From Candidatus Symbiopectobacterium sp. NZEC151 (GTDB lineage: Bacteria > Pseudomonadota > Gammaproteobacteria > Enterobacterales > Enterobacteriaceae), in assembly GCF_025962655.1 (NCBI RefSeq), contig NZ_JAGFPE010000008.1:1-64000 (forward strand): 64,000 nt of DNA. The letters are read 5' to 3'. Under the pieces are notes generated by a model. That model saw only the letters and a program-made list of their open reading frames with translations, was not told the DNA's origin and searched no databases. A program made the position numbers and the translations under genes. Each line of letters starts with the position of its first letter. Position 1 is the stretch's first letter. Below are positions 8,459 through 16,985 of this stretch, in pieces.

Positions 8459-10108
8459 ATGAATGGGGCTCAATGGGTGGTGCAAGCGTTGCGGGCGCAA
8501 GGTGTCGATACCGTATTTGGTTATCCGGGCGGCGCGATCATGCCGGTTTACGATGCACTCTACGACGGCGGCGTTGAGCACCTGTTGTGCCGTCATGAAC
8601 AAGGCGCAGCCATGGCGGCGCTCGGTTATGCCCGCGCGACCGGCAAGGTCGGCGTGTGTATCGCCACCTCTGGCCCCGGTGCCACTAACCTGATCACCGG
8701 ACTGGCGGATGCGCTGCTGGATTCGGTGCCGGTGGTGGCGATTACCGGTCAGGTGGCTTCACCGTTGATCGGTACCGATGCCTTTCAGGAAATCGATGTG
8801 CTGGGCTTGTCGCTGGCCTGTACCAAACACAGCTTCCTGGTGGATTCGCTGGAGTCGCTGCCGGGGATCATGGCGGAAGCCTTCGCCATCGCCAGCAGTG
8901 GCCGTCCTGGCCCGGTGCTGGTGGATATCCCCAAAGACATTCAGTTAGCCATCAGTGAGATCGTCCCGCAGTTTACGCCAGTCGATGACAGCCAGCCGGA
9001 TTTCCCTGCGCAGGCCATCGAACAAGCGCGCGCCATGCTGGCCGCGGCGAAAAAGCCGATGTTGTACGTCGGCGGTGGCGTGGGCATGGCGCAGGCGGTG
9101 CCGGCACTGCGCGCGTTTATTGCCGAGACGGGTATTCCCTCCGTCGTTACGCTGAAAGGATTGGGTGCCGTTGATGCCGAGCATCCGCACTACCTCGGCA
9201 TGCTGGGCATGCACGGTACCAAAGCAGCCAACCTGTCGGTGCAAGAGTGTGACCTGTTGATTGCCGTCGGTGCGCGGTTTGACGATCGCGTGACGGGCAA
9301 GCTGAATGCGTTTGCGCCGCATGCAGCGGTGATTCATCTGGATATCGATCCGGCTGAATTGAGTAAATTGCGCCTGGCCAACGTGGCACTGCCGGGGGAT
9401 TTAAACACGCTGTTGCCCGCATTGGCCCAGCCGCTGGCAATTGATGCCTGGCGTCAAGAGGTGGCGGCGCTGAAAGCCGAATACCCGTGGCGTTACGATC
9501 ATCCGGGCGAGGCCATCTATGCGCCGGCGCTGTTAAAAATCCTGTCTGAACGCAAACCGGCGGAAACGGTGATTACTACCGATGTCGGCCAGCACCAGAT
9601 GTGGGCTGCGCAGCACATGCGTTTTTCCCGTCCGGAAAATTTCATCACCTCCAGCGGGTTAGGCACCATGGGCTTTGGTTTGCCCGCAGCGGTAGGCGCA
9701 CAGGTCGCCCGTCCTGAAGATACCGTGGTGTGTATTTCCGGTGACGGCTCTTTCATGATGAACGTGCAAGAGCTGGGCACCATCAAACGAAAACAGTTGC
9801 CGGTAAAAATCGTGCTGCTGGATAACCAACGGTTAGGCATGGTTCGACAGTGGCAGCAGCTGTTCTTCAATGAGCGTTACAGCGAAACCAACCTCTCCGA
9901 TAACCCCGATTTTCTGACCCTGGCAAGCGCTTTTGGTATCCCAGGGCAACGCATAACCCGAAAAGATCAGATCGATGCCGCGCTGGATGCCCTGTTGAGC
10001 AGTGATGGGCCGTATTTGCTGCATGTCTCTATCGATGAACTGGAAAACGTCTGGCCGCTGGTTCCACCGGGTGCCGGGAATGAAACCATGCTGGAACGTA
10101 CCGAATAA
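8459..10108 (+). CDS. ilvG: acetolactate synthase II, large subunit IlvG (intact)
   Basis: This 549-residue ThDP enzyme makes 2-acetolactate from two pyruvates, or 2-aceto-2-hydroxybutyrate from pyruvate and 2-oxobutyrate, in branched-chain amino acid synthesis. The catalytic Glu47 sits in RHEQGAA. The ThDP motif GDGSFMMN and its closing [10 protein letters not shown] lie near residues 430-465. The reading frame is continuous, unlike E. coli K-12, where a frameshift inactivates ilvG and causes valine sensitivity. It is followed by its small subunit IlvM. Confidence 0.97.
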   Translation: MNGAQWVVQALRAQGVDTVFGYPGGAIMPVYDALYDGGVEHLLCRHEQGAAMAALGYARATGKVGVCIATSGPGATNLITGLADALLDSVPVVAITGQVASPLIGTDAFQEIDVLGLSLACTKHSFLVDSLESLPGIMAEAFAIASSGRPGPVLVDIPKDIQLAISEIVPQFTPVDDSQPDFPAQAIEQARAMLAAAKKPMLYVGGGVGMAQAVPALRAFIAETGIPSVVTLKGLGAVDAEHPHYLGMLGMHGTKAANLSVQECDLLIAVGARFDDRVTGKLNAFAPHAAVIHLDIDPAELSKLRLANVALPGDLNTLLPALAQPLAIDAWRQEVAALKAEYPWRYDHPGEAIYAPALLKILSERKPAETVITTDVGQHQMWAAQHMRFSRPENFITSSGLGTMGFGLPAAVGAQVARPEDTVVCISGDGSFMMNVQELGTIKRKQLPVKIVLLDNQRLGMVRQWQQLFFNERYSETNLSDNPDFLTLASAFGIPGQRITRKDQIDAALDALLSSDGPYLLHVSIDELENVWPLVPPGAGNETMLERTE

Positions 10109-10125
10109 TGGCAGGAGAACAGAGA

Positions 10126-10383
10126 ATGACGCATCATCAACTTTCCATACAGGCTCGCTTTCGTCCCGAAATGCTGGAGCGTGTGCTGCGCGTGGTTCGC
10201 CACCGCGGCTTCCGGGTGTGTGCCATGAACATGATGACGGCCGCCAACCCCGACCATATCAATATCGAATTGACCGTTGCCAGCCAACGGCCGGTGGATT
10301 TATTGTCAACACAGTTAAGCAAGCTGCTGGATATCGCTTGTGTTGAAATACAACCCCACACATCACAACAAATACGTGCCTGA
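10126..10383 (+). CDS. ilvM: acetolactate synthase II, small subunit IlvM
   Basis: This 85-residue ACT-domain subunit (E. coli 87) is required for activity and stability of IlvG. It shares ARF.PE.LERVLRVVRHRGF and NINIELTVAS-type blocks and ends in QQIRA, as in E. coli. ATG 10126 follows AGGAG at 10113-10117 with 8-base spacing. The ATG-like frame opening at 10108 lacks a ribosome-binding site. AHAS II is the isozyme insensitive to valine feedback. Confidence 0.95.
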   Translation: MTHHQLSIQARFRPEMLERVLRVVRHRGFRVCAMNMMTAANPDHINIELTVASQRPVDLLSTQLSKLLDIACVEIQPHTSQQIRA

Positions 10384-10406
10384 AGGCATCAGAAAGGATA
10401 AACAGA

Positions 10407-11333
10407 ATGACGAGCAAAGCTGATTACATTTGGTTCAATGGTGAGATGGTGCCGTGGGCGGAAGCCAAAGTACACGTGATGTCCCATGCGCTGCACTACG
10501 GTACGTCGGTGTTTGAAGGGGTGCGCTGTTACGATTCCCATAAAGGCCCGGTGGTATTCCGTCACCGTGAGCATATGCGCCGCCTGCACGACTCCGCTAA
10601 AATCTATCGTATGCCGGTGCAGTACAGCGTGGATGACCTGATGGAAGCCTGCCGTGCAACGCTACGTAAAAATGATCTGAAAAGCGCCTATATCCGTCCG
10701 CTGGTGTTCGTTGGCGACGTTGGCATGGGCGTGAATCCGCCGGAAGGTTACGTCACGGATGTCATCATTGCGGCATTTCCCTGGGGCGCATATCTCGGCG
10801 AAGACGCACTGGATCAGGGGATTGATGCCATGGTGTCCTCCTGGAACCGTGTGGCAGCCAACACCATTCCAACGGCCGCAAAAGCGGGCGGTAACTACCT
10901 CTCCTCTCTGCTGGTGGGCAGCGAAGCGCGCCGCCACGGCTATCAGGAAGGGATCGCGCTGGACGTCAACGGCTATGTGTCTGAAGGTGCAGGTGAAAAC
11001 CTGTTTGAAGTGAAAGATGGCGTGTTGTTTACCCCGCCGTTCACCTCATCAGCGCTGCCGGGTATCACTCGCGACGCCATCATCAAACTGGCGCAGAGCC
11101 TGGGACTGGAAGTGCGTGAGCAGGTGCTGTCACGTGAATCGCTCTATCTGGCGGATGAAGTCTTTATGTCCGGCACTGCCGCGGAAATCACTCCGGTGCG
11201 CAGCGTGGACGGTATTCAGGTCGGCATTGGCCGTTGTGGCCCGGTCACCAAACAACTACAAAAAGCGTTCTTCGGCCTGTTTACCGGCGAAACCGAAGAC
11301 AAATGGGGCTGGTTAGATCAGGTTAACCCGTAA
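10407..11333 (+). CDS. ilvE: branched-chain amino acid aminotransferase IlvE
   Basis: This 308-residue class IV PLP aminotransferase catalyses the last step to isoleucine, valine and leucine. The PLP lysine is K159 in TAAKAGGNYLSS. The C-terminal phosphate-binding region FMSGTAAEITPV is intact. It is nearly identical to E. coli IlvE (309 residues) and ends FGLFTGETEDKWGWLDQVN. It sits 23 bases after ilvM, with AGAAAGGATAAACAG as its ribosome-binding region. Confidence 0.97.
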   Translation: MTSKADYIWFNGEMVPWAEAKVHVMSHALHYGTSVFEGVRCYDSHKGPVVFRHREHMRRLHDSAKIYRMPVQYSVDDLMEACRATLRKNDLKSAYIRPLVFVGDVGMGVNPPEGYVTDVIIAAFPWGAYLGEDALDQGIDAMVSSWNRVAANTIPTAAKAGGNYLSSLLVGSEARRHGYQEGIALDVNGYVSEGAGENLFEVKDGVLFTPPFTSSALPGITRDAIIKLAQSLGLEVREQVLSRESLYLADEVFMSGTAAEITPVRSVDGIQVGIGRCGPVTKQLQKAFFGLFTGETEDKWGWLDQVNP

Positions 11334-11356
11334 TCGTCACAAGAAAGATTAATACA

Positions 11357-11419
11357 CCCCTTTCCCTTGCTTCACGAACCCAAGACGCCAGTCGCCGCCG
11401 AACGGGAGCAGGAAAGGGG
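11357..11419 (+). other. long-range hairpin between ilvE and ilvD
   Basis: In the 113-base ilvE-ilvD gap, CCCCTTTCC at 11357-11365 is an exact inverted copy of GGAAAGGGG at 11411-11419, with a 45-base loop. The ilvD ribosome-binding site (GGAG near 11433) lies just outside. It could stabilise the upstream mRNA or be chance. E. coli has an internal promoter in this region, which I cannot identify here. Confidence 0.4.
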
Positions 11420-11446
11420 AGGAAACACACACTGGAGTAACAGAGT

Positions 11447-13297
11447 ATGCCTAAGTACCGTTCAGCCACAACCACGCATGGCCGTAACATGGCAGGTGCG
11501 CGCGCCCTGTGGCGTGCCACCGGAATGACCGATGCCGATTTCGGCAAGCCGATCATTGCCGTGGTCAACTCGTTCACACAATTCGTTCCGGGCCACGTGC
11601 ATCTGCGCGACCTGGGCAAGCTGGTGGCGGAGCAAATCGAAGCCGCTGGCGGCGTGGCCAAAGAGTTCAACACCATTGCGGTGGATGATGGCATCGCGAT
11701 GGGGCACGGTGGCATGCTCTACTCCCTGCCGTCACGTGAGCTGATTGCCGATTCGGTCGAATACATGGTCAATGCCCACTGCGCCGATGCGATGGTGTGT
11801 ATCTCCAACTGCGACAAGATCACCCCCGGAATGCTGATGGCCTCGCTGCGCCTGAATATCCCGGTGATCTTTGTTTCCGGCGGCCCGATGGAAGCCGGGA
11901 AAACCAAACTCTCTAACCAACTGATCAAACTGGACCTGGTGGATGCCATGATCCAGGGCGCTAACCCGAACGTCAGCGATGCGGACAGCGACCAGATCGA
12001 ACGTTCCGCTTGCCCGACCTGCGGCTCTTGTTCCGGCATGTTTACCGCTAACTCGATGAACTGCCTGACGGAAGCGCTGGGCCTGTCACAGCCGGGCAAT
12101 GGCTCGCTGCTGGCGACCCACGCCGATCGTAAGCAACTGTTTTTGAATGCGGGTACGCGCATCGTTGAACTGACCAAACGCTACTACGAGCAGGATGATG
12201 CCAGTGCGCTGCCGCGTAATATCGCGACCAAGGCCGCGTTTGAAAACGCCATGACGCTGGATATCGCCATGGGCGGCTCCACCAACACCGTGCTGCACTT
12301 GCTGGCCTCCGCGCAGGAAGCGGAAGTGGATTTCACCATGGACGACATCGATCGTCTGTCGCGCCGGGTGCCGCAGCTGTGCAAAGTGGCACCGAGCACG
12401 CAGAAATACCATATGGAAGACGTACACCGTGCGGGTGGGGTGATCGGTATTCTGGGCGAACTGGATCGCGCCGGATTGCTGAACCGCGATGTGTGTAACG
12501 TGTTGGGTAAAAGCCTGACGGAAACGCTGAATGCCTATGACGTGATGCTGACCGATGATGAAGCGGTGAAAAGTATGTTCTCCGCAGGGCCAGCGGGCAT
12601 TCGCACCACGCAGGCGTTCTCACAGGATTGTCGCTGGGAGTCGCTGGATACCGATCGTGAACAAGGTTGTATCCGTGCGCGGGAGCATGCCTACAGTCAG
12701 GAAGGTGGTCTGGCAGTACTGTACGGCAACATCGCGGAAAAAGGCTGTATCGTCAAAACCGCCGGTGTGGATGATGGCAGTCTGGTGTTCCGTGGCCCGG
12801 CGAAAGTGTATGAATCTCAGGATGATGCAGTAGAAGCCATTCTGGGCGGTAAGGTGGTAGCGGGAGATGTGGTGGTTATCCGTTACGAAGGGCCGAAAGG
12901 CGGGCCGGGCATGCAAGAGATGCTCTACCCGACCAGCTTCCTGAAATCGATGGGATTGGGTAAAGCCTGTGCGTTGATCACCGACGGTCGTTTCTCCGGC
13001 GGCACCTCCGGGCTTTCCATCGGCCATGCTTCGCCTGAAGCGGCCAGTGGCGGCACCATCGGGCTGGTGGAAGACGGCGATACCATTGCCATTGATATTC
13101 CTAGCCGTACCATTGCGCTGGTGGTGGCGGAAGATGAACTGGCACGCCGCCACGATGCGCAACTGGCGCGCGGCGATGCGGCCTTTACGCCGAAAAACCG
13201 TCAGCGTCAGGTGTCGTTCGCACTGCGTGCTTACGCCAGTCTGGCAACCAGCGCGGACCAAGGCGCGGTACGCGACAAGAGCAAGCTGGGAGGCTAA
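11447..13297 (+). CDS. ilvD: dihydroxy-acid dehydratase IlvD
   Basis: This 616-residue protein has the E. coli length. It dehydrates 2,3-dihydroxy-isovalerate and -methylvalerate to the keto acids used by IlvE. The iron-sulfur cluster cysteines are visible in [12 protein letters not shown] and in [19 protein letters not shown], and [10 protein letters not shown] and [15 protein letters not shown] are family hallmarks. It ends 5 bases before ilvA, and the ilvA ribosome-binding site (GGGAGG) is inside its last codons. Confidence 0.97.
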   Translation: MPKYRSATTTHGRNMAGARALWRATGMTDADFGKPIIAVVNSFTQFVPGHVHLRDLGKLVAEQIEAAGGVAKEFNTIAVDDGIAMGHGGMLYSLPSRELIADSVEYMVNAHCADAMVCISNCDKITPGMLMASLRLNIPVIFVSGGPMEAGKTKLSNQLIKLDLVDAMIQGANPNVSDADSDQIERSACPTCGSCSGMFTANSMNCLTEALGLSQPGNGSLLATHADRKQLFLNAGTRIVELTKRYYEQDDASALPRNIATKAAFENAMTLDIAMGGSTNTVLHLLASAQEAEVDFTMDDIDRLSRRVPQLCKVAPSTQKYHMEDVHRAGGVIGILGELDRAGLLNRDVCNVLGKSLTETLNAYDVMLTDDEAVKSMFSAGPAGIRTTQAFSQDCRWESLDTDREQGCIRAREHAYSQEGGLAVLYGNIAEKGCIVKTAGVDDGSLVFRGPAKVYESQDDAVEAILGGKVVAGDVVVIRYEGPKGGPGMQEMLYPTSFLKSMGLGKACALITDGRFSGGTSGLSIGHASPEAASGGTIGLVEDGDTIAIDIPSRTIALVVAEDELARRHDAQLARGDAAFTPKNRQRQVSFALRAYASLATSADQGAVRDKSKLGG

Positions 13298-13302
13298 GTT
13301 CA

Positions 13303-14856
13303 ATGGCGGTATCACTCCCTCTCCCCGACGCCCCGTGCGGCGCGGAGTATTTGCGTGCGGTGTTGCGCGCGCCGGTGTATGAAGTGGCACAGGTGACGCC
13401 GCTTCAGCCGATGGAAAAACTCTCGGCGCGTCTCGGCAACACCATTGTGGTGAAGCGAGAAGACCGTCAGCCAGTGCACAGTTTTAAACTGCGCGGTGCC
13501 TATGCCATGTTGGCGACCCTGACCGAGGCGCAAAAAGCGCACGGTGTGGTAACGGCTTCCGCCGGTAACCACGCACAGGGCGTAGCGCTGTCAGCCTGCA
13601 AGCTTGGCATCAAGGCGCTGATCGTCATGCCGGTCGCCACCGCGGATATCAAAGTTGATGCGGTGCGCGGTTTTGGCGGTGAAGTGTTGCTACACGGTGC
13701 CAATTTTGATGAGGCCAAGGCCCGAGCGATTGTGCTGTCGCAAGAGCAGCATATGACCTTCATTCCGCCGTTCGATCATCCGGCCGTGATTGCCGGGCAG
13801 GGCACGCTGGCGATGGAGCTGTTGCAGCAGGATGCGCATCTCGATCGCGTGTTTGTACCGGTTGGTGGCGGTGGTCTGGCGGCGGGCGTGGCGGTGTTGA
13901 TCAAACAATTGATGCCGCAGATCAAAGTGATCGGCGTTGAGGCGGAAGATTCAGCCTGCCTGCGTGCGGCATTGGATGCCGGGCATCCGGTGGATTTGCC
14001 GCGCGTTGGACTGTTCGCTGAAGGCGTGGCGGTCAAGCGTATTGGCAATGAAACCTTCCGCCTGTGCCGGGAATATCTGGATGATGTCATCACCGTGGAC
14101 AGCGATGCGATTTGTGCCGCGCTGAAGGATATCTTTGAAGATGTGCGGGCGATTGCCGAACCGTCTGGCGCACTGGCGCTGGCGGGGATGAAGAAGTATA
14201 TCCAGCAGCACGGCATTCAGGGTGAACGGCTAGCGCATATTCTGTCGGGTGCCAACGTGAACTTCCACGGTCTGCGCTATGTCTCTGAACGCTGTGAACT
14301 GGGTGAACAGCGTGAGGCATTGCTGGCGGTAACCATCCCTGAGCGCAAGGGCAGCTTCTTGACCTTTTGCCAACTGCTGGGTGGTCGCTCGGTGACCGAG
14401 TTTAACTACCGTTACGCCGATGACAAAGACGCCTGCATTTTCGTGGGGGTGCGTCTGACGCGTGGACATGCGGAGCGGGATGAGATTATCGCAGAACTCT
14501 CCGCAGGTGGTTATCAGGTGGTCGATCTCTCCGATGATGAAATGGCGAAGCTCCATGTGCGTTACATGGTTGGCGGACGTCCTTCCAAGCCGTTGCAGGA
14601 ACAGCTTTACAGCTTCGAGTTTCCGGAATCTCCCGGTGCGCTGCTGAAGTTCCTGCACACGCTCGGCACGCACTGGAACATCTCGCTGTTTCACTATCGC
14701 AGCCACGGGACCGATTTCGGTCGCGTACTGGCGGCGTTCGAAGTGACCGAGCGCGATCCGGAGTTTGAGCAACGTTTGCAGGCGCTGGGTTACGAGTGCC
14801 ACGACGAAACCCAAAATCCGGCGTTTCGTTTCTTCCTGGCCGGTAACACGGCGTGA
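13303..14856 (+). CDS. ilvA: threonine dehydratase, biosynthetic, IlvA
   Basis: This 517-residue PLP enzyme (E. coli 514) deaminates threonine to 2-oxobutyrate, the committed step to isoleucine. The PLP lysine is K62 in VHSFKLRGAY, and the glycine-rich phosphate loop is PVGGGGLAAG. Two C-terminal ACT-like regulatory domains (residues about 330-510, starting ERCELGEQREALLAV) bind isoleucine and valine. It is the last gene of the ilv operon; an imperfect hairpin without a T run (14866-14893) follows. Confidence 0.97.
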   Translation: MAVSLPLPDAPCGAEYLRAVLRAPVYEVAQVTPLQPMEKLSARLGNTIVVKREDRQPVHSFKLRGAYAMLATLTEAQKAHGVVTASAGNHAQGVALSACKLGIKALIVMPVATADIKVDAVRGFGGEVLLHGANFDEAKARAIVLSQEQHMTFIPPFDHPAVIAGQGTLAMELLQQDAHLDRVFVPVGGGGLAAGVAVLIKQLMPQIKVIGVEAEDSACLRAALDAGHPVDLPRVGLFAEGVAVKRIGNETFRLCREYLDDVITVDSDAICAALKDIFEDVRAIAEPSGALALAGMKKYIQQHGIQGERLAHILSGANVNFHGLRYVSERCELGEQREALLAVTIPERKGSFLTFCQLLGGRSVTEFNYRYADDKDACIFVGVRLTRGHAERDEIIAELSAGGYQVVDLSDDEMAKLHVRYMVGGRPSKPLQEQLYSFEFPESPGALLKFLHTLGTHWNISLFHYRSHGTDFGRVLAAFEVTERDPEFEQRLQALGYECHDETQNPAFRFFLAGNTA

Positions 14857-14865
14857 TGTCAGTGT

Positions 14866-14893
14866 GCCCGACGGTGGAATTTCACCGCCGGGC
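14866..14893 (+). terminator. hairpin after ilvA
   Basis: GCCCG-a-CGGTG pairs with CACCG-c-CGGGC around GAATTT. One mismatch and no T run make it a weak or Rho-assisted end of the ilv operon, or a 3'-stabilising structure. Confidence 0.45.
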
Positions 14894-14939
14894 GCGCTAT
14901 CGTGGTTGCCATTCAAGGGATTAGCAATGGCAGACCATC

Positions 14940-15683
14940 ATGACGACGTTCACCGGTTTCTCGCAGCAGAGCCTCACCTTTCTTCAGCAAGTTCGGCAGG
15001 AAAACAGCAAAGAGTGGTTTGACGACAACCGCGCAATATACGATGAGACGCTGGTTGCCCCGTTCCGCGCGTTGGTCGAGGATGTGGGCCTGACGATGCT
15101 ACCGATCGACGATCAGTTTGAAATTCGTCCTGCTATTGGTAAAACCCTGTCGCGTATCCATCGCGATACCCGTTTTTCTCACGATAAATCCCGCTACCGC
15201 AGTCAGATGTGGCTGACGTTCAAACGTCCGCGCAAAGACTGGACGGATGCGCCGGTGTACTTTTTCGAAATTGGCCCCGATTTCTGGCGTTACGGGTTGG
15301 GGTACTACAGCGCCACGCGCGATACCATGGAACTGTTTCGCCAGACGCTGCGCGACAGCCCGCAGGCGTTTTTGGCGATGGCTGCGTGTCTGGAACCCAC
15401 GTTTACCCTGGAAGGTGAAAGTTACAAGCGCCCGCTGGTCAAAGATCAGCCTGCGGAATTGGCGACCTGGTACAACCGCAAATCCTTCGCTGCCATGACC
15501 ACGCGGCAAGATATGGATGCATTGTTTTCAGCGGATTTGGTCACTACGCTGACACAGGGTTTTCGCCAACTGGAGCCGCTGTATCGCTATCTGATGGGCA
15601 TTGAGAGTATGAAGCGGCTGACGCCTGAACAACAGGAAGGAAGCTGGTCGAGCTTCCCGCCGTCAGCGCGTTTTGAACGTTAA
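14940..15683 (+). CDS. DUF2461 (TIGR02453) family protein of unknown function
   Basis: This 247-residue soluble protein has no signal peptide or membrane segment. Conserved features I associate with the TIGR02453/DUF2461 family are FL..V...N.KEWFD.NR near the N-terminus, IGKTLSRIHRDTRFS.DKS.Y....W.TF and the FF.IGP....YG.GYY block. No biochemical function is known to me. It starts 83 bases after ilvA, has only a weak ribosome-binding site (GGCAG), and may be read from ilv transcription that escapes the hairpin. It ends by overlapping the convergent 15680-16450 gene by 4 bases. E. coli has nothing here. Confidence 0.85.
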   Translation: MTTFTGFSQQSLTFLQQVRQENSKEWFDDNRAIYDETLVAPFRALVEDVGLTMLPIDDQFEIRPAIGKTLSRIHRDTRFSHDKSRYRSQMWLTFKRPRKDWTDAPVYFFEIGPDFWRYGLGYYSATRDTMELFRQTLRDSPQAFLAMAACLEPTFTLEGESYKRPLVKDQPAELATWYNRKSFAAMTTRQDMDALFSADLVTTLTQGFRQLEPLYRYLMGIESMKRLTPEQQEGSWSSFPPSARFER

Positions 15684-16450
15684 AGCTTTTGCCGCGTCAT
15701 CACCATGTTGAACAGATAGCTTTCGCCCTGCGTATCGAACGTTGAGATGCGAATTTCGTCGTCGCTCACGCAGGTAAACAGGATCTTGGTGGTGCCGCCA
15801 AAGCTGCTTTCCCGGCGGCCAATCGCCTGCGTATCGCTCATCTGGCGGGCGGTGAACTCACCGTCATCCAGCCGGTTGGCGTAGCGGAACGCGACGGAAA
15901 TGTTGCCGCTGATTTTCCCTTTCTCCTGCGTCATATCCAAACCGACCGCATTATAGGGCGCTTTCTGGTCGTACATTTCCTGAAAATAACTGCCGAGGTT
16001 GTCGTACTCTTCCTTGGTGAGATCCTGCAAATAATCCTCGTAGCTGAACGCCCCGTGGAAACACCCGGTGGTTTTGATCGGGGTAATGGGCGTCGGTAAC
16101 GCGTGCTGGGCCACCTGATTGAGGTAGCGCAGTCGGTTGAGCTGCTGCTGATAGCGCTGGCGCAGACAATCCTCATCCTGGCATTGGTTACGGGTGGTGA
16201 GCCAGCTACGTTGAAACAGGTTCAGTGCCTGTTCAAAGGGCTGACTCTGCGTATAGGTGGTCAGCGCCGATCGTGCGGTCTTCCACTCCTGCGCCAGTTC
16301 ATCATCCAACTGGCCGAGCAGTGGGCTCTGGCAAATCTGCTTTTCCTGCGCGCTGGTGGCATTGGCGCAGTCGAACGAGACAGCCTGTGCATGAGGCACA
16401 AACGCGCAAGCCGCCAATGCCGCCACGGCAGAGAACACAGAGAGCTTCAT
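15680..16450 (-). CDS. secreted LprI-like (DUF1311) protein
   Basis: This 256-residue protein has a signal peptide (residues 1-23, ending HAQA). Next comes a domain of the LprI/DUF1311 type: SFDCANATSAQEKQICQSPLLGQLDDELAQEWKTA, then a second cysteine pair CQDEDCLRQRY. That region is found in secreted proteins, some described as lysozyme inhibitors. The C-terminal half (from about residue 125) resembles no domain I recognise and has two more cysteines (TTGCFHG, FTCVSDD). It is probably periplasmic. It stands alone on the minus strand, facing away from the siderophore receptor. Function is not established. Confidence 0.75.
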   Translation of the reverse strand: MKLSVFSAVAALAACAFVPHAQAVSFDCANATSAQEKQICQSPLLGQLDDELAQEWKTARSALTTYTQSQPFEQALNLFQRSWLTTRNQCQDEDCLRQRYQQQLNRLRYLNQVAQHALPTPITPIKTTGCFHGAFSYEDYLQDLTKEEYDNLGSYFQEMYDQKAPYNAVGLDMTQEKGKISGNISVAFRYANRLDDGEFTARQMSDTQAIGRRESSFGGTTKILFTCVSDDEIRISTFDTQGESYLFNMVMTRQKL

Positions 16451-16835
16451 AGGGGATCCTGTTTCATTCCTTGAGCAATTAGTGTTTGTTATACAGCCAT
16501 CTGCGTTCCTTCGCCAGTGCAGTACGCCAACGCAGATGGCCGTGACCGTTTAACGCTATCTCCTCCTGTTGCCTAAGGTGTTGCCAAATAGCGTCCCATC
16601 CAGAATCGAAAACTGATATTCGTGACGGTGGACTGACGTTAAGCTATTCACTAATCGTATCGGGTGTTGGCCCGAGTGATTCTGTCTCATCAGGTATGTC
16701 TGGTGGCATTTCCTGCGATAGTGATACATCTCGCGGTTCACCTTCACCGGAAATCAGGAACCGGTTCGTGACGGCAAGGCTGGAGCCATAGATCGTCCTA
16801 AGGGTGAATCCCTTTCATTTTTACAGCGTAACGTT

Positions 16836-16896
16836 AAATGCAAACTAAGAAAAATTAATGCAATTGCATAAATGCGATTGAGACGAGTTTGCATTT
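16836..16896. repeat. TGCA-centred inverted repeats upstream of the siderophore receptor
   Basis: The 535-base gap 16451-16985 holds no convincing gene. Inside it, AAATGCAAAC (16836-16845) and GTTTGCATTT (16887-16896) are exact inverted copies, and the palindrome TGCAATTGCA (16859-16868) lies between them. Further ATGC-containing copies occur near 16868-16875. The cluster ends about 90 bases before the receptor start. It looks like a multi-site operator. It does not match the Fur 19-mer. Confidence 0.55.
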
Positions 16897-16985
16897 GAAA
16901 TACTCTTTTTTGGTGCATTATTAGCCAGGAATATGTTGGCTTCTTTATGTCGCACAAAGATACTATTGCAGTAAAGGATGGAAAC

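Noticed and set aside
16556-16957. two small minus-strand frames (63 and 67 codons) between the LprI-like gene and the receptor
   Set aside because: There is no ribosome-binding site or family resemblance, and the second covers the operator-like repeats of the receptor promoter.
16800-16985. Fur box before the siderophore receptor
   Set aside because: I looked for GATAATGATAATCATTATC-like hexamers. The palindromes present are TGCA-centred and do not fit.
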